NCBI GenBank assembly: GCA_002366595.1
Contig: DFBK01000026.1
Location: 1 to 13,854 of the forward strand
DNA from: Anaerolineales bacterium UBA3082
Lineage (GTDB): Bacteria; Chloroflexota; Anaerolineae; UBA7937
Direction of reading: 5' to 3'
Length of the DNA stretch: 13,854 bases
Numbering within the stretch: the stretch's first letter is position 1; each line of letters begins with the position of its first letter. The position numbers and the translations under genes were made by a program. Below, piece after piece: positions 6,483-13,627 of the stretch. The notes beneath the pieces are model-generated. The model had not been told where the DNA came from and ran no database searches. It saw only the letters and a list, made by a program, of their open reading frames with translations.

Positions 6483-7550
6483 ATGTACGCGGTGATACTG
6501 GCTGGAGGGGCGGGGACCCGTCTCTGGCCTCGCAGCCGAAAGGATAGCCCCAAACAACTCCTGGACTTAGTCTCGGGGAGGACGATGTTGCAAGCCACCT
6601 ATGATCGCATCTTGCCTCTCGTCCCCCCTCAGAACGTCCTAGTAGTCACCGGTGGTTCTTATCTCCCCCTAGTTTGGGAGCAACTCCCTGATCTGCCAGA
6701 AAGAAACATCATCGCCGAGCCAGCAGGCCGGGGTTCGGCACCTGCGGTAGGGCTGGCCGCCATTCACCTGGCCCGCTCCCACCCCAAGGAGGTGATGATC
6801 TGTCTCCCCGCCGATCATGTCATCACTCAAGAGGATAAGTTCCGCCGCGTCCTTCAGGCTGCGGCCAAGGTGGCGGAGGGAGGGTATCTGGTCACCTTGG
6901 GCATCCGGCCTCGCGGCCCGGAGACCGGGTACGGCTATATCCAGACCGACGAGTATCTGGAGTCCATCTCTGGTCACGGGGTATACAAGGTGAGACGATT
7001 CACGGAGAAGCCAGCCCGGGGCACAGCCGAGGCTTTCTTGCGATCCGGCGATTACTTCTGGAATTCTGGTATCTTCATCTGGGGAGTGGATACCATTCTA
7101 GGCGAGATAGAGCGGCTCATGCCCAAACTGTACGCTCAGTTGTTGGAGATAGAAGAGGCTCTGGGGAGTGCCGAAGAGTCTCAGGTTCTGGAGGGCGTCT
7201 GGGAGTCGGTGGAACCAGAGACGATAGATTATGGCATCATGGAGAAGGCGGTCAAGGTAGCGGTCCTCCCTACCAGTTTCGGCTGGAGCGATGTGGGGAG
7301 TTGGGCCAGCCTTATCGAACTCCTCCCCGCTGATGGTGAGGGTAATGTGGTGGTGGGAGATCATGTGGGGCTTGATACCAAGGGCACCCTAGTTGTCAGC
7401 CCTAAGCGGTTGGTAGCCACCATAGGGGTGGAAGATCTAGTCATCGTCGATACCGAGGACGCCATCTTGGTCTGCTCTCGGGATCGTACTGAGGATGTGA
7501 AGGCCCTGGTAGCCGAACTTCAAAGGAAGCGGAGGGAAGAACTCCTATAG
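6483..7550 (+). CDS. manC: Mannose-1-phosphate guanylyltransferase (GDP-mannose pyrophosphorylase)
   Basis: The enzyme joins mannose-1-phosphate and GTP to make GDP-mannose, the donor for mannosylated glycans and compatible solutes. The start MYAVILAGGAGTRLWPRSRKD is the canonical nucleotidyltransferase signature, with SPKQ at 22-25. Also seen are LPADH (about 108-112), GPETGYGYI (145-153), FTEKP (173-177), WNSGIF (193-198), TIDYGIMEK (about 247-255) and FGWSDVGSW (266-274), all diagnostic. The protein is about 355 residues and stops after the transferase and its short beta-helix tail, so it lacks the phosphomannose isomerase domain of the bifunctional type. An ATG at 6462 would add seven residues and overlap dprA. 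The stop overlaps the topA GTG by one base, suggesting coupled translation. No other sugar-nucleotide gene is nearby, so the pathway cannot be inferred from context. Confidence 0.93.
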   Translation: MYAVILAGGAGTRLWPRSRKDSPKQLLDLVSGRTMLQATYDRILPLVPPQNVLVVTGGSYLPLVWEQLPDLPERNIIAEPAGRGSAPAVGLAAIHLARSHPKEVMICLPADHVITQEDKFRRVLQAAAKVAEGGYLVTLGIRPRGPETGYGYIQTDEYLESISGHGVYKVRRFTEKPARGTAEAFLRSGDYFWNSGIFIWGVDTILGEIERLMPKLYAQLLEIEEALGSAEESQVLEGVWESVEPETIDYGIMEKAVKVAVLPTSFGWSDVGSWASLIELLPADGEGNVVVGDHVGLDTKGTLVVSPKRLVATIGVEDLVIVDTEDAILVCSRDRTEDVKALVAELQRKRREELL

Positions 7551-9871
7551 TGGAAGCCTACTGCGTCAAGTGTAGGGCCAAGCGAGAGATGAAAGCCCCC
7601 CAGCCGGTCTACACCAAGAGGGGACAGCCGGGGAGCAAGGGGGTTTGTCCCACCTGCGGGGCCAAGATGTTCAGGATGGGCAGAACCCCGGCCCATGCTT
7701 CGCTCCCTAAGCCCAAAGGGAGGCAGAAGCAGGCATCAAAAGGTGATGGCAAATTGGTGATAGTTGAATCACCGGCTAAGGCGCGGACCATGAGGAAGTT
7801 CCTGGGCGGAGGTTTTGAGGTTAAGGCTTCGGTGGGGCATGTGAGGGATCTCCTCAAGTCGAGGCTTAGCGTGGATGTGGGGAACGATTTTGCCCCCACC
7901 TATCGTGTCCCTCGCGAGAAACGCCAGATAGTCAAGGAGTTGCGGGAGGCCGCCCAAGGGGCGGCTGAAGTCTATTTAGCCACCGATCCCGACCGGGAGG
8001 GGGAGGCGATCGCCTGGCATCTCATCGAGGCGGCCAGGATAGAGGTCCCCGTGCATCGCGTGGCTTTTCACGAGATCACCAAACGGGCGGTAGCCGAGGC
8101 CTTTTCCCACCCGCGAGGGATAGATATGCAGTTGGTCGAGGCTCAGCAGGCGAGGCGAGTCCTGGACCGCTTGGTGGGCTACAAGATCAGCCCTCTCCTT
8201 TGGCGAAAGGTGAGAGGGAGGCTCTCTGCGGGCCGCGTCCAATCGGTCGCTTTGCGCCTCGTCGTGGAGCGGGAACGGGAGATCGAGGCGTTCGTCCCTC
8301 AAGAGTTCTGGAGCATAGAGGCCGAATTGGCCAAAGAGGAAACGCGGGGGCAGGAGCCCCGAGACTCATTTAGGGCCAAACTCGAACGGGTGCGGGGGGA
8401 GAAGGTCAGACTTGAAAGCGAAGATGAAGTTCAACTCATCCTGAAGGAGTTGGAGGGGGCCCCATATATCGTAGAGCGGGTGAAGAGGGAGGAGAAGCAG
8501 CGGAGACCACCTCCTCCTTTCATCACCAGCACCTTGCAGCAGGATGCGTTCTACCGTCTCCGCTTCTCAGCCAAGCGCACCATGCGGGTGGCCCAGCAAC
8601 TATACGAGGGGGTGAGCCTAGGCACTCGAGGCTCGGTGGGGCTCATCACCTATATGCGGACCGACTCGGTGAGAGTGGCCGCGGTGGCCCAAGGAGCGGC
8701 CAGGAGTTATATCAAGCGCAGGTTCGGACCAGCCTTCGTTCCTCCCTATATGCCCCACTACAAGACGAGGGCCAAGCGAGCCCAAGAGGCTCACGAGGCG
8801 ATCCGGCCCACTTCAGTGCGCCGGGAGCCAGAGGCTATCAAGGGGTTCTTGACCCGCGACCAGTATAGGTTGTATGATCTGATATGGAGGCGGTTTTTGG
8901 CCAGCCAGATGGCCCCTGCGCTTTTCGAGGTGACCACCGTGGATGTGAAAGCCGGGGAGAGTTATCTCTTCCGGGCCTCCAGGTCGGTGCTCAAGTTCCC
9001 CGGTTTTCTAACGGTCTATGAGATCCGGAGAGAGGAAGAGGAGCCTTTGCCGGAATTGACCAAGGGAGAGCCTCTGGACTGCCTCTGCCTCATCCCAGAG
9101 CAGCATTTCACCAAGCCGCCGCCACGGTATAATGAAGCTACCTTGGTGAAGGCGCTGGAGGAGTACGGGATTGGTCGGCCCAGCACCTACGCTCCTATCA
9201 TCTCTACCATCCAGACCCGGGGGTATGTGGAGCGGGTGGAGAGAAGGTTGGGGCCCACGGAATTGGGCACCTTGATCTGCGATCTCTTGATAAAGCATTT
9301 CCCGGATATTATGGATGTGGGCTTTACCGCCCAGATGGAAGAGGAACTCGATCTCATAGCCTCCGGAGAGAAGGGGAGGGTTCCCGTTCTTCGGGAGTTT
9401 TATCAACCCTTTGAAAAAGCGTTGGAGCGGGCCGAGGAGGAGATGGAGAAGGTCGAAGATGAGCCCACAGGCGAACTCTGCGAGCAATGCGGCAGCCCTA
9501 TGATCTTCAAATTCGGCCGGTACGGGAAATTCATAGCCTGCAGCAACTACCCGGAATGCAAGAACACGAAACCATATCTAGTGAAAATCGGGGTCTTGTG
9601 CCCCCGTTGTGGTGGAGAGCTGGTGGAGCGGCGGTCTAGGAAGGGGCGACGTTTCTACGGCTGCGCTAACTATCCGGAGTGCGATTTCACCGTGGGACGG
9701 AGACCTCTTCCTCAGCGTTGTCCCGAGTGCGGTGGTCTCTTGACCATCGCCTCGCGGAAGTTCGCCCAATGCATCGAGTGTGGGACTCAACTGCCCAGGA
9801 AAGAAGTGAAAGCCTCTGAATCTGAAGCCGTAGGAGAAAGGGTGAGGGGTAGGGAGTGGGAGAGAAGATAA
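7550..9871 (+). CDS. topA: DNA topoisomerase I (type IA) with an N-terminal DUF5679-type zinc ribbon and three C-terminal zinc ribbons
   Basis: TopA relaxes negative supercoils through a transient 5'-phosphotyrosine bond. Residues 1-45 form an extra zinc ribbon (C5, C8, C33, C36; AYCVKCRAKREM), resembling the DUF5679 family. The TOPRIM domain begins near 67 (KLVIVESPAKA, with the catalytic Glu at 73; TDPDREGEAI at 145-154 with metal-binding acidic residues). SAGRVQSVALRLVVERE (226-242) is conserved. The catalytic tyrosine is Y368 in LITYMRTDS. The tail carries three zinc ribbons with Cys pairs at 644/647-664/670, 684/687-705/711 and 724/727-741/744. The last 25 residues (after TQLPRKE) look unlike a conserved tail. 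Start is GTG 7550, overlapping the manC stop. The 773 residues are normal for a TopA of this architecture. A lower-GC YbjQ gene follows. Confidence 0.97.
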   Translation: MEAYCVKCRAKREMKAPQPVYTKRGQPGSKGVCPTCGAKMFRMGRTPAHASLPKPKGRQKQASKGDGKLVIVESPAKARTMRKFLGGGFEVKASVGHVRDLLKSRLSVDVGNDFAPTYRVPREKRQIVKELREAAQGAAEVYLATDPDREGEAIAWHLIEAARIEVPVHRVAFHEITKRAVAEAFSHPRGIDMQLVEAQQARRVLDRLVGYKISPLLWRKVRGRLSAGRVQSVALRLVVEREREIEAFVPQEFWSIEAELAKEETRGQEPRDSFRAKLERVRGEKVRLESEDEVQLILKELEGAPYIVERVKREEKQRRPPPPFITSTLQQDAFYRLRFSAKRTMRVAQQLYEGVSLGTRGSVGLITYMRTDSVRVAAVAQGAARSYIKRRFGPAFVPPYMPHYKTRAKRAQEAHEAIRPTSVRREPEAIKGFLTRDQYRLYDLIWRRFLASQMAPALFEVTTVDVKAGESYLFRASRSVLKFPGFLTVYEIRREEEEPLPELTKGEPLDCLCLIPEQHFTKPPPRYNEATLVKALEEYGIGRPSTYAPIISTIQTRGYVERVERRLGPTELGTLICDLLIKHFPDIMDVGFTAQMEEELDLIASGEKGRVPVLREFYQPFEKALERAEEEMEKVEDEPTGELCEQCGSPMIFKFGRYGKFIACSNYPECKNTKPYLVKIGVLCPRCGGELVERRSRKGRRFYGCANYPECDFTVGRRPLPQRCPECGGLLTIASRKFAQCIECGTQLPRKEVKASESEAVGERVRGREWERR

Positions 9872-9892
9872 TCGACTGGGAAGGGAAAGACG

Positions 9893-10396
9893 ATGCCTGA
9901 GTACAACGTCTGTGCGAATTGCGGGATGCAATTTGGCCTCGCGTTGTCAGAGTGTCCGAAATGCAAATGGCCCGCGCCGGGCAGAGAGGAAGAACGGAGA
10001 CTCGAAGAACAGAGACGCGAGGAAGAACGAAAACGGTTTGAGGAATTGATTGTCACTGCAAGTCCGGGGGTGGAAGGTTATCTCGTAACTAAATATATCG
10101 ACCTTGTGTCCGCTGAGGTTGTCGTAGGCACTGGGATTTTCAGCGAGTTCTCAGCTAGTTTCTTCGACTTCTTCGGTGGGCGGATAGGAGCCTTCGAGAA
10201 GAAGTTTGCCCAGGCTAAAGAGGCGGCGCTTACAAAGCTTAGGTGGGCCGCTATTGCGCAAGGTGCCAATGCGGTCATATGTGCGAAGTTAGATTATGAG
10301 AATGTCGGTGACCGCAACTTGCTTATGGTCGTCGCCAGCGGTACAGCCGTTCTGGTTGAACCTTCGTCTGCTGCTTCTGGAGAGATAGAAGATTGA
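9893..10396 (+). CDS. YbjQ-family (UPF0145) protein with N-terminal zinc ribbon
   Basis: Residues 5-24 form a small zinc ribbon (C7, C10, C21, C24), followed by a strongly charged helix rich in Glu and Arg (about 31-51), likely a coiled coil. Residues 52-157 match the YbjQ/UPF0145 domain: VTASPGVEGYLVTKYIDLVSAEVV, a central FFGGRIGAFEKKFAQAKEAAL, then GANAVI and LMVVASGTAVLVE. YbjQ proteins form pentameric rings and are annotated as putative heavy-metal-binding; their biological role is not established. There is no signal peptide or membrane segment, so a cytoplasmic location is likely. The G+C content is visibly lower than in topA and xer on either side, which suggests the gene was inserted between them. 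Family assignment is good; function is unknown. Confidence 0.85.
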   Translation: MPEYNVCANCGMQFGLALSECPKCKWPAPGREEERRLEEQRREEERKRFEELIVTASPGVEGYLVTKYIDLVSAEVVVGTGIFSEFSASFFDFFGGRIGAFEKKFAQAKEAALTKLRWAAIAQGANAVICAKLDYENVGDRNLLMVVASGTAVLVEPSSAASGEIED

Positions 10397-10506
10397 AACG
10401 CAAAGGCGGAGGCTATCGCATCCCCAAGAGCAGACGGAGCCCCAGATCGAAACCCTGGAACCAACGGGGCCGCAGACCCCCTCGTAGGCGAAAGGGTCGC
10501 AGGTAG
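10393..10506 (+). CDS. Tiny very basic reading frame, 37 residues; possible displaced TopA tail
   Basis: From TTG 10393 (overlapping the preceding TGA stop) to TAG 10504-10506 the frame encodes 37 residues, of which 18 are Arg or Lys and none are acidic (ending RGRRPPRRRKGRR). GGAG at 10379-10382 lies ten bases upstream of the TTG, a usable ribosome binding site. The upstream frame has a stop at 10357 and no ATG. It fills most of the gap to the xer start at 10512. Two readings are possible: a small nucleic-acid-binding protein, or the original basic C-terminal tail of TopA, cut off when the YbjQ gene was inserted. Basic tails after the zinc ribbons are common in TopA, and the present TopA end is atypical. 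The frame may also be untranslated. Confidence 0.4.
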   Translation: MKRKGGGYRIPKSRRSPRSKPWNQRGRRPPRRRKGRR

Positions 10507-10511
10507 GGACG

Positions 10512-11420
10512 GTGGAAGAGTACCTAGATCGGTTCATCACCTATCTTGTGGTGGAGCGGAACGCTTCCCCCTACACGGCTCGGAACTACCGCCGGGAGGT
10601 GGGCGAGTTTCTCCGCTTTCTAAAGGGGGAGGCGATCTCTTCTCTGCAAGAGGTAGATCGTCAACATCTCTTCCGCTACCTCCTCTGGCTGAATGCTGGT
10701 GATTACGCCAAGGCCAGTATAAGGCGGCGGATATCGGAGTTGCGCTCTTTCTTCAAGTGGCTGGTACGCGAAGGAGTTCTGAAGTCGAACCCCGTGGAGG
10801 CCATCTCCGCACCGAAGATGCCCAAGCGTCTCCCCCGCTACCTGAAGCCAGAGGAGATAGGGGCTATCATGCAGGCTCCGGATACCTCGCAGCCTCTGGG
10901 GCAGAGGAACCGGGCCATTCTGGAGATCCTCTACGCCACCGGCGTCCGAGTGAGCGAGTTGGCGGGCTTGGATTTGGCGAGCCTGGACAGGGCTAAAGGC
11001 GAGATGAGGGTGAGAGGCAAGGGAGGCAAGGAGAGGATTGTGCTTCTAGGGCAGCCGGCGCGGGATGCTTTGGATCTCTATCTCAGAGAGGGACGTCCGA
11101 AGTTGTTGAAGGGAAAGCGCACGAGCGCTCTCTTTCTCAATCGCCTTGGAGAGCGCCTATCGGTCCGCGGTGTGCAGTTGATGCTGGATCGCTGCGCTAG
11201 GAAAGCGGGCTTGAGGTGGGTGACGCCCCACCTCTTCCGCCACACCTTCGCCACTCATATGTTGGGCGGGGGGGCAGACCTAAGGGTGGTGCAGGAACTC
11301 TTGGGCCATGCGAGTCTATCGAGCACTCAGATTTATACCCATGTGAGCCAGAGGAGGGCGCGGGAGGTCTATATGAACTCCCACCCTTTGGCTCGTGAAG
11401 GCGAAGCGGAGGGGGGATGA
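10512..11420 (+). CDS. Tyrosine recombinase of the XerC/XerD family
   Basis: Xer recombinases resolve chromosome dimers at dif with FtsK. The N-terminal SAM-like core-binding domain (YLDRFITYLVVERNASPYTARNYRREVGEF, residues 4-33 region) and the C-terminal catalytic domain are both complete. Catalytic residues are all visible: R146 (YATGVRVSEL), K170 (VRGKGGKER), H240 and R243 (HLFRHTFATHML), H266 (LLGHASL) and nucleophile Y275 (STQIYTHV). The 302 residues are standard for XerC/XerD. Start is GTG 10512 (MEEYLDRF). The stop overlaps the ATG of the M24 peptidase gene (ATGA at 11417-11420), so the two are translationally coupled. Chromosomal housekeeping context and lack of nearby att-like repeats argue for Xer rather than a phage or integron integrase. 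XerC and XerD cannot be told apart here, so no symbol is given. Confidence 0.93.
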   Translation: MEEYLDRFITYLVVERNASPYTARNYRREVGEFLRFLKGEAISSLQEVDRQHLFRYLLWLNAGDYAKASIRRRISELRSFFKWLVREGVLKSNPVEAISAPKMPKRLPRYLKPEEIGAIMQAPDTSQPLGQRNRAILEILYATGVRVSELAGLDLASLDRAKGEMRVRGKGGKERIVLLGQPARDALDLYLREGRPKLLKGKRTSALFLNRLGERLSVRGVQLMLDRCARKAGLRWVTPHLFRHTFATHMLGGGADLRVVQELLGHASLSSTQIYTHVSQRRAREVYMNSHPLAREGEAEGG

Positions 11421-12526
11421 ATAGAAAAGCCAGGGTAGAGGAATTGCGCCGGATGCTGAATGAGCAAAATCTGGATGGCATCCTCATAACCCAGCCTAAA
11501 AATAGCCTCTATTTGAGCGGCTTCGGACCATCGGTGCAGCCCGATGAAATAGCGAGCGTGCTGCTCATAACGGAAGATGATTCTATCTTGATGACCAGTT
11601 TCATCTATCTGGAGCAGGCGGAGAGAGAAGCCCCTGAATTTCGGCTCTTCAAGATGGAGAGGGGAGATGAAGGGATGGTCAAGGTGCTCCCGGGCCTCTT
11701 GGAAGAGGTGAGAGCGAAGCGGGTGGGGTTCGAGGCCGAACATCTGACCTTCGCTCGATACCAAAAGTGGGCCAGCGTATCGGCCGAGTTGGTGGCCACG
11801 AGCGGTTTGGTAGAGGAGATACGGGCTATCAAGGACCAGGAGGAGATCGAGGCCATAAGAAAGGCTGTGGCCTTGGCTGACGAGACTTACGCACACCTCC
11901 GTGAATATATCCGACCAGGTCTCAGTGAGCGAGAGGTGGCTTGGGAGGCGGAGGTCTACATGCGGCAAGGGGGGGCGGAGAAGATAGCCTTCGATCTCAT
12001 AGTAGCCAGCGGGCCCAACGGAGCCCTGCCCCATGCTACGACCACGGAGCGGGCCCTTAGGGAAGGCGAGTCGATAGTGATAGATATTGGTGCCCGGGTG
12101 GAAAGTTACCATTCTGATCTGACCCGTACTATCTATCTCGGTGAGCCAGACACCAGGTTTCAAGAGATCTACGCTCTGGTGAGAAGGGCCCAGGAGAGCG
12201 CCTTGGAGGGCATCCGAGCAGGGATGGAGGGTAAGGAGGCGGATGGTTTGGCTCGGCAGGTGATCGAGGAGGCGGGCTATGGGGAATATTTCGGCCACGG
12301 TCTGGGTCATGGCGTGGGCCTAGCCGTTCATGAGAAACCTAGAGCGACCCAAGCATCGGAGGAGGAACTCCAGCCGGGCATGACCCTCACGGTGGAACCG
12401 GGCATCTATATCCCCGGTTGGGGAGGGGTCCGCCTCGAGGATCTGGTTGTTATTCGAGAGGAGGGGGTAGAGGTTCTCAGCAGGGTCTCCAAGGAACCGA
12501 GGCTTCTCTCCCCCGGGATCCTGTAG
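11417..12526 (+). CDS. M24-family metallopeptidase, Xaa-Pro aminopeptidase or dipeptidase type
   Basis: These enzymes cleave the bond before proline in peptides, using two metal ions, and act in the cytoplasm. The creatinase-like N-terminal domain (about 1-130; GILITQPKNSLYLSGF at 21-36) precedes the pita-bread catalytic domain. All five metal ligands are present: D223 (VIDIGA), D234 (YHSDLTRT), H298 (FGHGLGHGVGL), E327 (TVEPGIY) and E341 (VRLEDLV). H305 (AVHEKP) matches the catalytic histidine. The 369 residues fit the PepQ/PapA-like Xaa-Pro group better than the longer E. coli-type PepP. The ATG at 11417 overlaps the xer stop, so it is expressed with that gene. Substrate preference (dipeptides or longer peptides) cannot be read from the sequence, so no symbol is given. 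Confidence 0.93.
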   Translation: MNRKARVEELRRMLNEQNLDGILITQPKNSLYLSGFGPSVQPDEIASVLLITEDDSILMTSFIYLEQAEREAPEFRLFKMERGDEGMVKVLPGLLEEVRAKRVGFEAEHLTFARYQKWASVSAELVATSGLVEEIRAIKDQEEIEAIRKAVALADETYAHLREYIRPGLSEREVAWEAEVYMRQGGAEKIAFDLIVASGPNGALPHATTTERALREGESIVIDIGARVESYHSDLTRTIYLGEPDTRFQEIYALVRRAQESALEGIRAGMEGKEADGLARQVIEEAGYGEYFGHGLGHGVGLAVHEKPRATQASEEELQPGMTLTVEPGIYIPGWGGVRLEDLVVIREEGVEVLSRVSKEPRLLSPGIL

Positions 12527-12559
12527 GGATCATCATCGCTGGGGAAGGAGGAGTGAGAG

Positions 12560-13579
12560 ATGGAGTATATCGATCGCATCGGAAGGGCGAACCTCATCAA
12601 GGGGGTGGTTATCTTCCTCGTCGGGTTGGCTATCGGCTGGTTAGCCATCGGTTGGGGCCTCTGGCCGGTGCAATATTACGACACGGACCCCCAAGACCTC
12701 CGTCCTAGCCATAAGGAGGCTTGGATCTTGATGGTCGCCGACTCCTATGGCCTCAATCAGGACGACGAGGCGGCTCAAGGACGACTGCAAGGCTTCGAAG
12801 AGAGCGAGGTGGGGGAGATCATCTCCTCCCTCATCGCGCGCGCCGAAGAAGAGGGAGATCTCCCAGCGGCACAAAGGCTGCGAGATCTGGCTGGAGCCGT
12901 GGGTATAGCCCTGCCCGGGGCTCTGCCGGAGGCTACTCCTACACCCGTGCCAGTAGCCCGTGGCCCTTCTATCCTCCGCTCTCTGGGCCTAGTCTTGGTC
13001 CTCTTCCTTCTTGTGGCCCTGGTGGTAGTGGGTGGAGGAGTGGCGCTGGCCCGTTGGAGGGAACGGCGAGAGAAGGCTCCTCTGCACCCCGCACCTAAAG
13101 AGGAGTTGATAAGTTGGGAGGTGGCAGAGGAAGCCCCTCTAGGGCAGTTCGTGACCACCTATACCTTGGGGGATGATGGCTACGATATCTCTTTCAACAT
13201 CGAAACCCCTGCTGGCGAGTTCTATGGAGCCTGTGGGGTGGGCTTCTCGGAGGTGATTGGCGAAGGGGCTCCAGACAAGATCACCGCTTTCGAGGTTTGG
13301 CTCTTCGACAAGACCGACCCCGACAACGTGCAAACGGTCACCAAGGTGCTGATGAGCGAGCACGCCTATGGCGACGAGGCACTGCGAGAGAAGATGAAGG
13401 ATCGGGGAGAGGCGGTCTTGGTAGAGAGGGGGAAGAGTATCGCCATCGAGGCCGTGGGTTTGCAGGTGAGGGCCCAGATAGTGGACTTCGCCTACGGGGT
13501 GAGTCCCGATCTGCCTCCAAATAGTTTCTTCGAGAGGCTGACCACGGAGTTGACCCCTCGTATGAAACGAGAAGCCTGA
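12560..13579 (+). CDS. Uncharacterised two-helix membrane protein
   Basis: I do not recognise a named family. The 339 residues contain one hydrophobic helix near the N-terminus (about 13-36, KGVVIFLVGLAIGWLAIGWGL) and a second at about 138-163. Between them lies a segment of about 100 residues with a helical, charged region (EEAAQ-like repeats at 68-112) and a Pro/Thr-rich linker (EATPTPVPV, 124-132). After a basic WRERREK cluster (166-172), residues 183-335 form a soluble beta-rich domain (GQFVTTYTLGDDGYDISFNIET). The basic cluster after helix 2 suggests the C-terminal domain is cytoplasmic and the inter-helix segment external. A strong ribosome binding site (AAGGAGGAG) precedes the ATG. It lies 33 bases after the peptidase gene and probably belongs to the same transcript. 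Similar small membrane proteins are common in Chloroflexota, but function is unknown. Confidence 0.8.
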   Translation: MEYIDRIGRANLIKGVVIFLVGLAIGWLAIGWGLWPVQYYDTDPQDLRPSHKEAWILMVADSYGLNQDDEAAQGRLQGFEESEVGEIISSLIARAEEEGDLPAAQRLRDLAGAVGIALPGALPEATPTPVPVARGPSILRSLGLVLVLFLLVALVVVGGGVALARWRERREKAPLHPAPKEELISWEVAEEAPLGQFVTTYTLGDDGYDISFNIETPAGEFYGACGVGFSEVIGEGAPDKITAFEVWLFDKTDPDNVQTVTKVLMSEHAYGDEALREKMKDRGEAVLVERGKSIAIEAVGLQVRAQIVDFAYGVSPDLPPNSFFERLTTELTPRMKREA

Positions 13580-13580
13580 G

Positions 13581-13604
13581 GACCCCTTCACAGATTCCGG
13601 GGTC
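13581..13604 (+). terminator. Weak hairpin after the membrane-protein gene
   Basis: GACCCC (13581-13586) pairs with GGGGTC (13599-13604) around a 12-base loop, two bases after the stop codon. No T-run follows, so it is at best a weak or factor-assisted terminator. It is the only candidate for ending the dprA-to-membrane-protein transcript inside the window. Confidence 0.3.
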
Positions 13605-13627
13605 GAGGCCGTAGATTAGTACCAAAG

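Noticed and set aside
11369..12310. A 313-codon open frame on the minus strand
   Set aside because: It lies antisense to the M24 peptidase, whose five metal ligands and catalytic His are all in place. The antisense frame has no recognisable motif and arises from biased codon use.
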